Assembly (NCBI GenBank): GCA_045530865.1
Contig: JAZSCX010000045.1
Location: forward strand, 1-47,516
Direction of reading: 5' to 3'
DNA length: 47,516 bases
Origin: Avoscillospira sp045530865
GTDB taxonomy: Bacteria > Bacillota > Clostridia > Oscillospirales > Oscillospiraceae
Below the pieces are notes generated by a model, which had not been told where the DNA came from, searched no databases, and was given only the letters and a program-made list of their open reading frames with translations. Both the position numbers and the translations under genes were made by a program. This document shows positions 1-6,646 of the stretch, piece by piece; the stretch's first letter is position 1; each line of letters begins with the position of its first letter.

Positions 1-117
1 AACATCATGATCCGGGCAAGACGAAACGGAAAACCCGGCACGAAAGGCAGAAAGCAGGCTCAGGAGCTTGCGCAGGCCTATGGTTTTAAGCAGACACTTT
101 TAGAGCTTTGCAAATAA
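1..117 (+). CDS. C-terminal fragment of an unidentified protein
   Basis: An open frame runs in from the left edge and stops with TAA at 115-117. It encodes 38 residues and ends LLELCK. The fragment is basic at its beginning (RARRNGKPGTKGR). A strong hairpin terminator follows immediately, so this is a plausible 3' end of a real rightward gene. I do not recognise the family from so short a tail, and the protein cannot be named without the upstream sequence. Confidence 0.5.
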   Translation, partial: NIMIRARRNGKPGTKGRKQAQELAQAYGFKQTLLELCK

Positions 118-122
118 AAAGA

Positions 123-151
123 AGAGGTGCTTCCCGGGAAGCACCTCTTTT
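123..151. terminator. Bidirectional intrinsic terminator
   Basis: A perfect stem (AGAGGTGCTTCCC paired with GGGAAGCACCTCT) is followed by TTTT on the plus strand and flanked by A-rich sequence on the left. It sits between the rightward gene ending at 117 and the leftward ldh ending at 155, so it can end both transcripts. Confidence 0.85.
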
Positions 152-154
152 GTA

Positions 155-1105
155 TTAAATATCCAGCTGTGCGATCACAGACTTCAGCTTGTCGGCGCTG
201 GCCTGCAGTTTTGCCACTTCTTCATCTGTCAGCCAGTTGGTGATCTTGCCGCGGACACCGTGGTCATCCACCAGGGTCAGGGTAGACAGGCATACATCGT
301 GGATACCGTACTCGCCGTGGAACATGGTGGAAACGGTCAGCGCTGTGCCGGCATCGATAGCCAGGCACTTACAGATATGGCACACCGCCATGGAAACAGC
401 GTAGAAAGTTGCACCTTTGTTCTCGATAACCTTGGCACCGGACCTCTTGACGAACTCCTCCACCTCTGCATAGTCCTTGTTCCAGTTGATCCGATCCTTA
501 TCGGGAGAGCGCTCCTTATAGTCATCGATATGGTTGTTGGCAATGTGGGCCAAAGACCAGGGGACGAACTGGCTGTCGCCATGCTCGCCGTAGACATGGG
601 CATGGACGTTCTTGGGGCTGATCTGGAAGCGCTTTGCCAATTCAGCCTGCAGACGGGCAGTGTCCAAAGTGGTACCGGAGCCGATGATCTGGTTCTCGGG
701 CAGACCGGAGATCTTGTGGAACACATAGGTCATAACATCGACAGGATTGGAAACGATGATATAGATGGCGTTGGGAGCAACGGCAGTGATCTGGGGAGCG
801 ATATCCTTCAGGATATTGACGTTGATCTGCGCCAGCTCCAGACGGGTCTGGCCGGGCTTTCTGGCAACACCGGAAGTGATGATGACGATATCGGCATCGG
901 CTGCTGCGGGATAATCACCGCTGCGGACGATGGCAGGAGAGCAGTAGCTGACACCCTGATAGATGTCCATGGCTTCGCCGTAGGCCTTGGTTTTGTTCAC
1001 ATCGACCAGAACAATATCCGTGGCAATACCCATGGTAACCATGTTGTTAGCGATGGTGGAACCAACGCTGCCTGCACCGATGATAGCAACTTTCTTAACG
1101 CTCAT
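155..1105 (-). CDS. ldh: L-lactate dehydrogenase family NAD-dependent 2-hydroxyacid dehydrogenase
   Basis: A 316-residue cytosolic LDH/MDH-superfamily enzyme that interconverts a 2-keto acid and its L-2-hydroxy acid with NAD(H). The Rossmann motif IIGAGSVGS is near residues 8-16. The catalytic-loop Arg is R88 in KPGQTRLEL. LDTAR gives the conserved Asp148 and Arg151, and the catalytic His175 lies in GEHGDS, the LDH-type signature. The residue matching the LDH specificity position Gln102 is Arg82 (GVARKPG), which in this superfamily is typical of malate dehydrogenases, so the physiological substrate is uncertain. The start is set by GGAGG six to seven bases before ATG. The gene is monocistronic, with its own promoter upstream and a terminator downstream. 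A family assignment is safe; lactate versus malate is not settled. Confidence 0.9.
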   Translation of the reverse strand: MSVKKVAIIGAGSVGSTIANNMVTMGIATDIVLVDVNKTKAYGEAMDIYQGVSYCSPAIVRSGDYPAAADADIVIITSGVARKPGQTRLELAQINVNILKDIAPQITAVAPNAIYIIVSNPVDVMTYVFHKISGLPENQIIGSGTTLDTARLQAELAKRFQISPKNVHAHVYGEHGDSQFVPWSLAHIANNHIDDYKERSPDKDRINWNKDYAEVEEFVKRSGAKVIENKGATFYAVSMAVCHICKCLAIDAGTALTVSTMFHGEYGIHDVCLSTLTLVDDHGVRGKITNWLTDEEVAKLQASADKLKSVIAQLDI

Positions 1106-1151
1106 AGTAAAATCCTCCCTAAATTAACGTACTTTTCTGTGGTTTTTTGTT

Positions 1152-1190
1152 TGTTCATGAACATTATATCACAGATCATTTGGTATTCAA
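1152..1190 (-). promoter_or_regulatory. ldh promoter with palindrome at the start region
   Basis: On the minus strand TTGAAT (1185-1190) and TATAAT (1163-1168) are separated by 16 bases. A perfect 12-bp palindrome TGTTCATGAACA (1152-1163) overlaps the downstream edge of the -10 box, a good position for a repressor site. It does not match the spacing of the usual Rex site, so the regulator is not identified. Confidence 0.7.
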
Positions 1191-1273
1191 GTATCGATAA
1201 AGTTGTATGAGTTAGAAAAAACCGATATTATTTTATCGTTATTCAGCAAAGTGCACAATCTACGGAAAAACCC

Positions 1274-1309
1274 ACTAAAAAGGTCCTTCGGATTTTCAGT
1301 ACAATCCGA
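1274..1309 (-). terminator. Probable terminator of the trhP operon
   Basis: Just after the leftward stop at 1313 the minus strand forms a 7-bp stem (TCGGATT with AATCCGA, 1288-1294 and 1303-1309), followed shortly by a run of Ts. The stem is short, so termination may be partial. Confidence 0.4.
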
Positions 1310-1312
1310 CTG

Positions 1313-2545
1313 TTACACCGTATCCTGCGCGGAAAGCTCCACCGCATGACGGACAAAGGACATGGGCGGCACCGGTCTGGGCAGCTTCATCCGGAACAGA
1401 GACTGGGGCGTTCTGGGCTCTTCCAGCGTATTGCCCTCCATATCCTCCATCACCGGAACGGTCACAGAGAATGGTTTGCAGCCGGGACCGACGATCTCTA
1501 CCACATCTCCCGCCCGGAACTTGTTCCGCAGGCTGAGAACGGCACTGCCTTCTTCATCGCAGCTGTCCACCACGGCGCAGATCTGCCACTGGCGAATGTA
1601 TCTGCCGTTTTCCGTATACTGGCCCGGTTCGCCGTAGAAGAAGCCGGTGGCATAGGGCCGGTGGGACACATGCTCCACCTCATCCCGCCAAACAGGATCC
1701 ACAGGACGTCCCGCCGCCACATCGTCCAGCACATGGCGGTAGGCGCCGGTGACGATGGCGGCATAGTAGCCGGATTTGGCACGGCCTTCAATCTTCAGGC
1801 AATCCACACCGGCATCCATCAGATCGTCCAGATGGTCGATCATGCACATATCCCGGGAATTCATGATGTATGTACCCTTTTCATCCTCAAAAACAGGGAA
1901 ATATTCCCCGGGACGTTTTTCCTCCATCAGGGCATAGTGGTACCGGCAGGGCTGTGCACAAGCTCCCCGATTGGAATCACGGCCTGTCATGTAGTTGCTC
2001 AGCAGGCAGCGGCCGGAATAGCTGACGCACATGGCGCCATGGCAGAATGTCTCGATCTCCAGCTCCGGAGAAACCTTCTGCCGGATCTCCCGGATCTCGT
2101 TCAGAGACAGTTCCCGGGCCAGCACCACCCGTTTGGCGCCCAGATCATACCACGACTGGGCGCAGACCCAGTTGCCGATGGACTGCTGGGTGGAAATATG
2201 CCGCTCACAGCGGGGCGCATACTTCCCTGCCAGCTGAAAAGCGCCCAGATCCGCCAGAATCAGGGCATCTACATTTGCATCATCCAGCAGCTCCAACCAC
2301 GCAGGCAGCTCCGCCACTTCATTGTTGCGGGGCATGGTGTTCACCGTCACATGGGCACGGACACCATGAGCGTGGGCATAAGCCACGGCCTTGGGCAGCT
2401 CCTCTGGGGTAAAATTTCCCGCAAAGGAACGCATGCCAAAGGTGGTGCCCGCCAGATAGACCGCATCCGCTCCATAGGCCACCGCCAGTTTCAGCCGCTC
2501 CCAATCTCCCGCAGGGCAAAGCAGTTCAGGTTTCTTTCTGTTCAT
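1313..2545 (-). CDS. trhP: U32 family protein, TrhP/YrrO-like tRNA hydroxylation protein
   Basis: A 410-residue member of the peptidase U32 family. The U32 signature spans residues about 165-183 (ETFCHGAMCVSYSGRCLLS), and C173, C180, C196 and C200 fit the Cys cluster seen in the RNA-modifying members. In Bacillus subtilis the YrrN/YrrO pair (TrhP1/2) makes 5-hydroxyuridine at tRNA position 34 and lies just downstream of mltG (yrrL). The same mltG neighbour here, plus the length near that of YrrO, argues for the tRNA role rather than a protease. The start at 2545 (MNRKKPELLCPAG) has GGAGGAATT directly before it; the longer frame to 2596 has no such site. The YrrM-like methyltransferase and the second TrhP copy are absent. 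Confidence 0.82.
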   Translation of the reverse strand: MNRKKPELLCPAGDWERLKLAVAYGADAVYLAGTTFGMRSFAGNFTPEELPKAVAYAHAHGVRAHVTVNTMPRNNEVAELPAWLELLDDANVDALILADLGAFQLAGKYAPRCERHISTQQSIGNWVCAQSWYDLGAKRVVLARELSLNEIREIRQKVSPELEIETFCHGAMCVSYSGRCLLSNYMTGRDSNRGACAQPCRYHYALMEEKRPGEYFPVFEDEKGTYIMNSRDMCMIDHLDDLMDAGVDCLKIEGRAKSGYYAAIVTGAYRHVLDDVAAGRPVDPVWRDEVEHVSHRPYATGFFYGEPGQYTENGRYIRQWQICAVVDSCDEEGSAVLSLRNKFRAGDVVEIVGPGCKPFSVTVPVMEDMEGNTLEEPRTPQSLFRMKLPRPVPPMSFVRHAVELSAQDTV

Positions 2546-2559
2546 AATTCCTCCATGGA

Positions 2560-2597
2560 AATGCAGAATGCCGCTTTTTGCCGCAGCATTCTGCATT
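2560..2597 (-). promoter_or_regulatory. Intercistronic hairpin between mltG and trhP
   Basis: A perfect 12-bp inverted repeat (AATGCAGAATGC / GCATTCTGCATT, 14-nt loop) occupies nearly the whole gap between the mltG stop (2602) and the trhP ribosome site (about 2550). No T run follows, so it is more likely an RNA processing or stability element, or a partial attenuator, than a full terminator. Confidence 0.6.
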
Positions 2598-2601
2598 GGT
2601 T

Positions 2602-3984
2602 TTATTCCGCAGGATCTGCTTCTTCCGGGTTTTCTTCCTCATCAGGCAGATTGCTGCCCATGAGGATATCCAGATACTGCTGGTGCTCATAGACCGTTTC
2701 GGAGAAATAGTGGGTTCCGTCGGGTTCCAGCGCAAAGAAGAAGTAATCCGTATCCACCGGGTACAGCGCCGCACGCAGAGACGACATACCGGGGTTGGAA
2801 ATGGGGCCTACAGGCAAGCCTGCGTTGGTGTAGGTGTTGTAGGGACTGATGACCGCCTTATCGGCATTGGTCAGGATATCCTTGCGTTCCGGCAGGGCGT
2901 ACTGGATGGTTGAATCCAGATTCAGGCATGGGTACAGCTTGCTGCACAGCCGGTTGTAGATCACTGAAGCGATTCTGCCGCTTTCCGCAGCGCCGGAGGT
3001 TTCCTTCTCCACCAGAGATGCCACGATCACCACATCGTGGAAGCTCAGGCTGCTGGCTGCCACTTCAGATTCCGTAAAGCCGTTATCCGCCATGATGTCC
3101 CGCAGCTCCTCATTGAGCCTGTGCAGGTCTGCCCGCATTTCGTCGGTCACACGGGCATCAAAGTTCCGCAGGAACTTGCCCAGAACATTCTCCGGCGCGT
3201 CATCCAGATAGAACTCATAGGTATCCGGATAGAGATAGCCCTCCAGACGGCGGTAATCGCCATATTCCAGGCCATCCAAAAACCAGTAATCAAATTCATA
3301 TTCGGCAGCCGCCTTCCGGAGACTTTCCGCACCACAGACCTGCTTTTCCTCCAGCAGGGTGAAAATATCATCCAGCTCATAGCCTTCCGGCACCGTCACC
3401 GTCTCTGTGGCACGGTTTTCGCCGGTTTCCACCATGCCATAGACCAGCGCCCGGTAATCGTACACCGCATTCAGCTCATAGGTGCCGGGGTCAATTTTAT
3501 CGGCTGCATGGGTGATCATGCAGTACAGACTGAACAGCCATTCCTGCTCGATCAGATCCTTTTCCGCCAGCTGCGCCGTGATATCGGCGATGGTGGATTC
3601 CGGTTTCACCGTCACGGATACCACCCGGTCCTCCGCCGTCAGGGCGCAGACCTCATCGGCGCACTTCCATGCGCCCACCGCCAGCAGCACCGCTGCGGAA
3701 AGCACCAGACAGACATAGAGAATGGCCTTCAGAACCCCGGGCATACCGCCGCGTTCCTCTTCCTCGTATTCCTCTTCCGCCGGTTCCTCTGCGGCACTGT
3801 GATCCACATATTCCTCCGGCAGTTCCGGTTCGGGCAGTTCCTCCATCAGGAACGAATCCCGGCTCAGTTCCTCCTTGGTCTGGCGAATCAGCTCATCCAG
3901 ATCATCCTTGGTCTGGCGAATCAGTGCATCCAGATCCTCGTCGCCGGAACCGTTTGTGTTGTCAAACCGATCATACTGGGACAT
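2602..3984 (-). CDS. mltG: Endolytic murein transglycosylase MltG
   Basis: A 460-residue YceG/MltG-like protein that cleaves nascent glycan strands at the membrane and limits their length. An acidic cytoplasmic N-terminus (about 1-80) precedes one membrane segment (about 83-105). The extracytoplasmic YceG domain contains LEGYLYPDTYEF (247-258) and the catalytic Glu326 in VASLVEKET, followed by the typical YNRL and LDSTIQYAL segments. Residues 19-40 are an almost perfect 11-residue duplication (DALIRQTKDDL / DELIRQTKEEL). It is the third gene of a leftward operon, 12 bases after the DJ-1 gene and before trhP. The order matches the Bacillus yrrL-yrrO arrangement. Function is well supported. Confidence 0.95.
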   Translation of the reverse strand: MSQYDRFDNTNGSGDEDLDALIRQTKDDLDELIRQTKEELSRDSFLMEELPEPELPEEYVDHSAAEEPAEEEYEEEERGGMPGVLKAILYVCLVLSAAVLLAVGAWKCADEVCALTAEDRVVSVTVKPESTIADITAQLAEKDLIEQEWLFSLYCMITHAADKIDPGTYELNAVYDYRALVYGMVETGENRATETVTVPEGYELDDIFTLLEEKQVCGAESLRKAAAEYEFDYWFLDGLEYGDYRRLEGYLYPDTYEFYLDDAPENVLGKFLRNFDARVTDEMRADLHRLNEELRDIMADNGFTESEVAASSLSFHDVVIVASLVEKETSGAAESGRIASVIYNRLCSKLYPCLNLDSTIQYALPERKDILTNADKAVISPYNTYTNAGLPVGPISNPGMSSLRAALYPVDTDYFFFALEPDGTHYFSETVYEHQQYLDILMGSNLPDEEENPEEADPAE

Positions 3985-3996
3985 AAGCGCCTCCGA

Positions 3997-4539
3997 TCAT
4001 CCCTTGTAAACCATACCGCTGCGAATCTGGCCGGCAACCTCGGCACCCTTCAGGCCTTCCAGCAGCGCATAGCCAAAGTCCAAGGCTGCGCCGGGTGCCC
4101 GGCCGGTGATCACCATTCCGTCGCGGACGGCATTGGCGTCCACCATCTCCGCACTGCCCATATGGCGCTCCATGCCGGGATAGACCGTGGCCTTTTTGCC
4201 GTCGGTGATGCCCAGCTGAGCCAGCACAGAGGGTGCGGCACAGATGGCTGTAACAAATTTTCCGTTTTCATATGCATAGCGGACAGCATCCAGCGCCGCC
4301 TTACTGCCGAGGATGGACTGCACACCGCCCATGCCACCGGGCAGCATGATCAGCTCCATAGCCTCCAGATCCATATCCTCCACGGCGCAGTCTGCCTTGA
4401 CGGTGATGCCGTTGCCGCCGGTGATCTCCAGACCGCCGATGCCGGCGAATTTCACATCCAGACCGCCCCGGCGCAGAATATCGCAGGGAGCCACTGCTTC
4501 GATTTCTTCAAAACCCTTTCCCAGAATAATATATACCAT
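3997..4539 (-). CDS. DJ-1/PfpI (ThiJ) family protein
   Basis: A 180-residue single-domain DJ-1-superfamily protein. The nucleophile elbow is AICAAPSVL with Cys100. Glu14 in GFEEIEA matches the Glu that hydrogen-bonds the reactive cysteine in DJ-1, and LPGGMGG is the conserved glycine loop. Members act as glyoxalase/deglycase-like enzymes, oxidative-stress sensors or chaperones; the sequence does not tell which. It is translated 35 bases after the tagA-like gene and 12 bases before mltG, so it is co-transcribed with envelope genes, although no direct functional link is evident. Confidence 0.9.
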   Translation of the reverse strand: MVYIILGKGFEEIEAVAPCDILRRGGLDVKFAGIGGLEITGGNGITVKADCAVEDMDLEAMELIMLPGGMGGVQSILGSKAALDAVRYAYENGKFVTAICAAPSVLAQLGITDGKKATVYPGMERHMGSAEMVDANAVRDGMVITGRAPGAALDFGYALLEGLKGAEVAGQIRSGMVYKG

Positions 4540-4574
4540 AATGATTCCTCCTGTATCCTAATTTTTCCTGAATA

Positions 4575-5294
4575 TCATCCTGTTATTCTTCTGCAGACCA
4601 CCGCCCACAGGAATTTGGGCAGCCGCAGCATCCGCTTAAACCGTTTGGGTTCCTTGATGAGCCGGTACAGCCATTCCAGGGAACAGTTAATCATCCACCG
4701 GGGCGCCCGCTTTACCGTGCCGGCAAAGCTGTCCAGACTGCCGCCCAGTCCGGCCATGAGCCGAACCTGCAGCTTGTCCCGGTGGGCTTCCATGAACCGC
4801 TCCTGCTTGGGAGCACCGAGACAGACAAACAGCACATCGGGTTTTACCGCATTGATGGCCTCGATGACCGGGTCTTCCTCCTTGAAGTATCCGTCCCGCA
4901 GACCGGCAATGGTCAGACCGGGGTGCTTCTGCACCATCTTTTCCGCCGCCAGCTCCGCTACACCGGGCTTGCTGCCCAGCAGATACACCGACCGTCCGGT
5001 GGCAGCCAACTCTCCCAGCAGCCGATCCGCAAAATCCACACCGGCAACCTTCTGCTTCAGCGGGTTTTTGAGAATTTTGGAGGCCAGCACCACGCCTGCC
5101 CCATCGGGCAGTACCAGATCCGATCCGTTGAGCAGTCCGCACAGTTCCGGATCTTTCATGGCCTCATAAGCGATCTCCGCATTGGGCGTGACCACCCGGG
5201 AAGCGCCCTCCTCTGCCAGAAAGTCTCTGGCAATCTCCATGGCTTCCTCCATGGTGACATTATCAAATTGGATACCCATTACATCTGTTTTCAT
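4575..5294 (-). CDS. WecG/TagA/CpsF family glycosyltransferase
   Basis: A 239-residue GT26 enzyme that adds a sugar (N-acetylmannosamine in TagA) to undecaprenyl-diphospho-N-acetylglucosamine at the inner face of the membrane. TPNAEIA places Thr36 and LPDGAG places the catalytic-type Asp64. GAPKQE (160-165) is the family sugar-nucleotide motif. The basic C-terminal appendage APRWMINCSLEWLYRL onward (about 205-236) is the membrane-docking tail typical of TagA. It is first in the leftward operon, behind a clear promoter. Whether the product is a teichoic acid linkage unit or another glycopolymer is not shown, as no tag or tar genes lie nearby. Confidence 0.9.
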   Translation of the reverse strand: MKTDVMGIQFDNVTMEEAMEIARDFLAEEGASRVVTPNAEIAYEAMKDPELCGLLNGSDLVLPDGAGVVLASKILKNPLKQKVAGVDFADRLLGELAATGRSVYLLGSKPGVAELAAEKMVQKHPGLTIAGLRDGYFKEEDPVIEAINAVKPDVLFVCLGAPKQERFMEAHRDKLQVRLMAGLGGSLDSFAGTVKRAPRWMINCSLEWLYRLIKEPKRFKRMLRLPKFLWAVVCRRITG

Positions 5295-5329
5295 CTTCAG
5301 GTATACCTCTCCAACTTAATGTTGTTTTT

Positions 5330-5358
5330 ATTGTATCACAGGGCGCTGCCTTAGGCAA
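5330..5358 (-). promoter_or_regulatory. Promoter of the tagA-DJ1-mltG-trhP operon
   Basis: On the minus strand TTGCCT (5353-5358) and TACAAT (5330-5335) are separated by 17 bases, 36 bases upstream of the tagA-like start codon. Confidence 0.7.
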
Positions 5359-5501
5359 GGACGACAGTTTTCAATTTTTTATGAATATCCGGTTCCCCAC
5401 CCATTTTTCGCCAAATGAACACAAAATCAAAGCCCTGCATACACTGTGATGAAAGCCGCTGCCCAGCAGATCGGCTTATCATCTCAACAGGAGGTAATAC
5501 C

Positions 5502-6335
5502 ATGCCTGACAATACTCCGGCCTGTGATCTTTCCGGCATTCGGGAGGCCGTGTGCATCCATACCAAAAAAGTGACGGACGCCTGCCGTGATAAAGACTGC
5601 ATCGAAGGCCTGCGTGTGTACTTAACCCGGGAATCTCAGGCGATTCTCGATCGCTGCGCCGCTGCCCGCGCCCGGTGCGCCGAACTGATCCACACCGACA
5701 TTCAGGTGGAGGCCGTCCCCTACAACAACGGCTTCTACACCCTGAACATCACCTTCTTCTACCGGGTAGTGGCGGATGTCACCGTAAACGGCAACCGCCC
5801 CGTCACGGTCTACGGTCTTGCCGTGTTCTCCAAGCGGGCCCTGCTCTTCGGCGGCGAAGGCAGCGCCAAGATCTTCTCCAGCGCCATGTGCGGCTGCGGC
5901 GGAAAAACCAGCTGCATGCCCAACGCTGTGGTGGAAGTAGTAGATCCCATGATCCTCGACAGTTCCGCCGTGGACAGCTGCAACTGCTGCTGCGGCTGCC
6001 CCGATCTGCCCGAGCTGCCGGACTGCGTGCTGCGGTGGTTTGACGATGAGCTGGTGCTGTCCGGCGAATGCCGCAGACTGCTGGTGACCATCGGTCAGTT
6101 CTCCATCATCCGTCTGGAGCGGGATACCCAGCTGCTGGTGCCCAGCTTCGATTACTGCATCCCCACCAAGGTCTGCAGTGAGACCGGCAATGTGGGCGGC
6201 GCCGAAAGCCCCTGCGACATCTTCGGCCGGATCGATTTCCCCGTGGATGCCTTCTTCCCCGGCAGAAACGACACCTGCATCTCCCCCTGCGAAAGCTGCA
6301 CCGGCTGCTACAGAACCATCAGCAACAACAATTGA
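5502..6335 (+). CDS. Cysteine-rich conserved clostridial protein of unknown function
   Basis: A 277-residue protein with about 23 cysteines, no signal peptide and no clear membrane segment. The N-terminal stretch REAVCIHTKKVTDACRDKDC is strongly reminiscent of a protein family I have seen across Clostridia without an assigned function. A second cluster reads SCNCCCGC, and the C-terminus is again Cys-rich (CISPCESCTGC). The middle (about 65-115) looks like beta-rich sequence (YNNGFYTLNITFFYRV). The start at 5502 follows AGGAGGT by six bases; the in-frame ATG at 5415 has no such site. A spore or coat-associated role would fit a Cys-rich cytoplasmic protein in a sporeformer, but that is inference only. 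Confidence 0.75.
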   Translation: MPDNTPACDLSGIREAVCIHTKKVTDACRDKDCIEGLRVYLTRESQAILDRCAAARARCAELIHTDIQVEAVPYNNGFYTLNITFFYRVVADVTVNGNRPVTVYGLAVFSKRALLFGGEGSAKIFSSAMCGCGGKTSCMPNAVVEVVDPMILDSSAVDSCNCCCGCPDLPELPDCVLRWFDDELVLSGECRRLLVTIGQFSIIRLERDTQLLVPSFDYCIPTKVCSETGNVGGAESPCDIFGRIDFPVDAFFPGRNDTCISPCESCTGCYRTISNNN

Positions 6336-6355
6336 CCCACATAGCAGGCAAGCGA

Positions 6356-6492
6356 GCCTCCCTCTGATGAGGGAGGTGGCCCGAAGGGCCGGAGGGAGAG
6401 AAAAAGTTCCGGAAATATCCAATTGCTCTAAGAACTCAGCCTTTTCTCTCCCCCAGTCACCTGCGGTGACAGCCCCCTCGTCAGAGGGGGCC
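6356..6492. repeat. MITE-like palindromic repeat in the gap before dnaX
   Basis: Two arms of about 46 bases are imperfect inverted copies. The left begins GCCTCCCTCTGATGAGGGAG and ends in GGAGGGAGAG. The right begins CTCTCCCCCAG and ends in GTCAGAGGGGGCC. Each arm itself contains smaller hairpins. No open frame of note lies inside. This style of repeat recurs in the window at 22330-22830. The remaining gap sequence up to the dnaX promoter (6493-6586) holds nothing recognisable. Confidence 0.7.
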
Positions 6493-6586
6493 AACGTTTT
6501 CCTGGTGCTCACAGCAGCGGCGGGGGCAAGCCCCCCGCCTTACCATGAACGCCGTTTTGTTTTCCATCAAGCATTCCGTATCCGGG

Positions 6587-6614
6587 TTGATTCTTTTCCC
6601 AAAATGTGTATAAT
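6587..6614 (+). promoter_or_regulatory. dnaX promoter
   Basis: TTGATT (6587-6592) and TATAAT (6609-6614) are separated by 16 bases, with the ribosome site AAGGAG at about 6634 and ATG at 6647. Confidence 0.75.
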
Positions 6615-6646
6615 AGAATTAATATACTATGGAAAGGAGCGTCTGC

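Noticed and set aside
1152..1163. TGTTCATGAACA at the ldh promoter as a Rex operator
   Set aside because: Rex sites have two TTGTTA/TTGTGA-type half sites about 18 bp overall. This 12-bp dyad does not fit, so only an unnamed operator is proposed.
260..1210. Long plus-strand open frame opposite ldh (316 codons)
   Set aside because: It is antisense to a clear LDH gene, has the low-complexity look of a mirror frame and no ribosome site.
3037..5169. 710-codon plus-strand frame across mltG, DJ-1 and tagA-like genes
   Set aside because: It lies opposite three well-supported genes. Its length comes from codon bias of the true strand.
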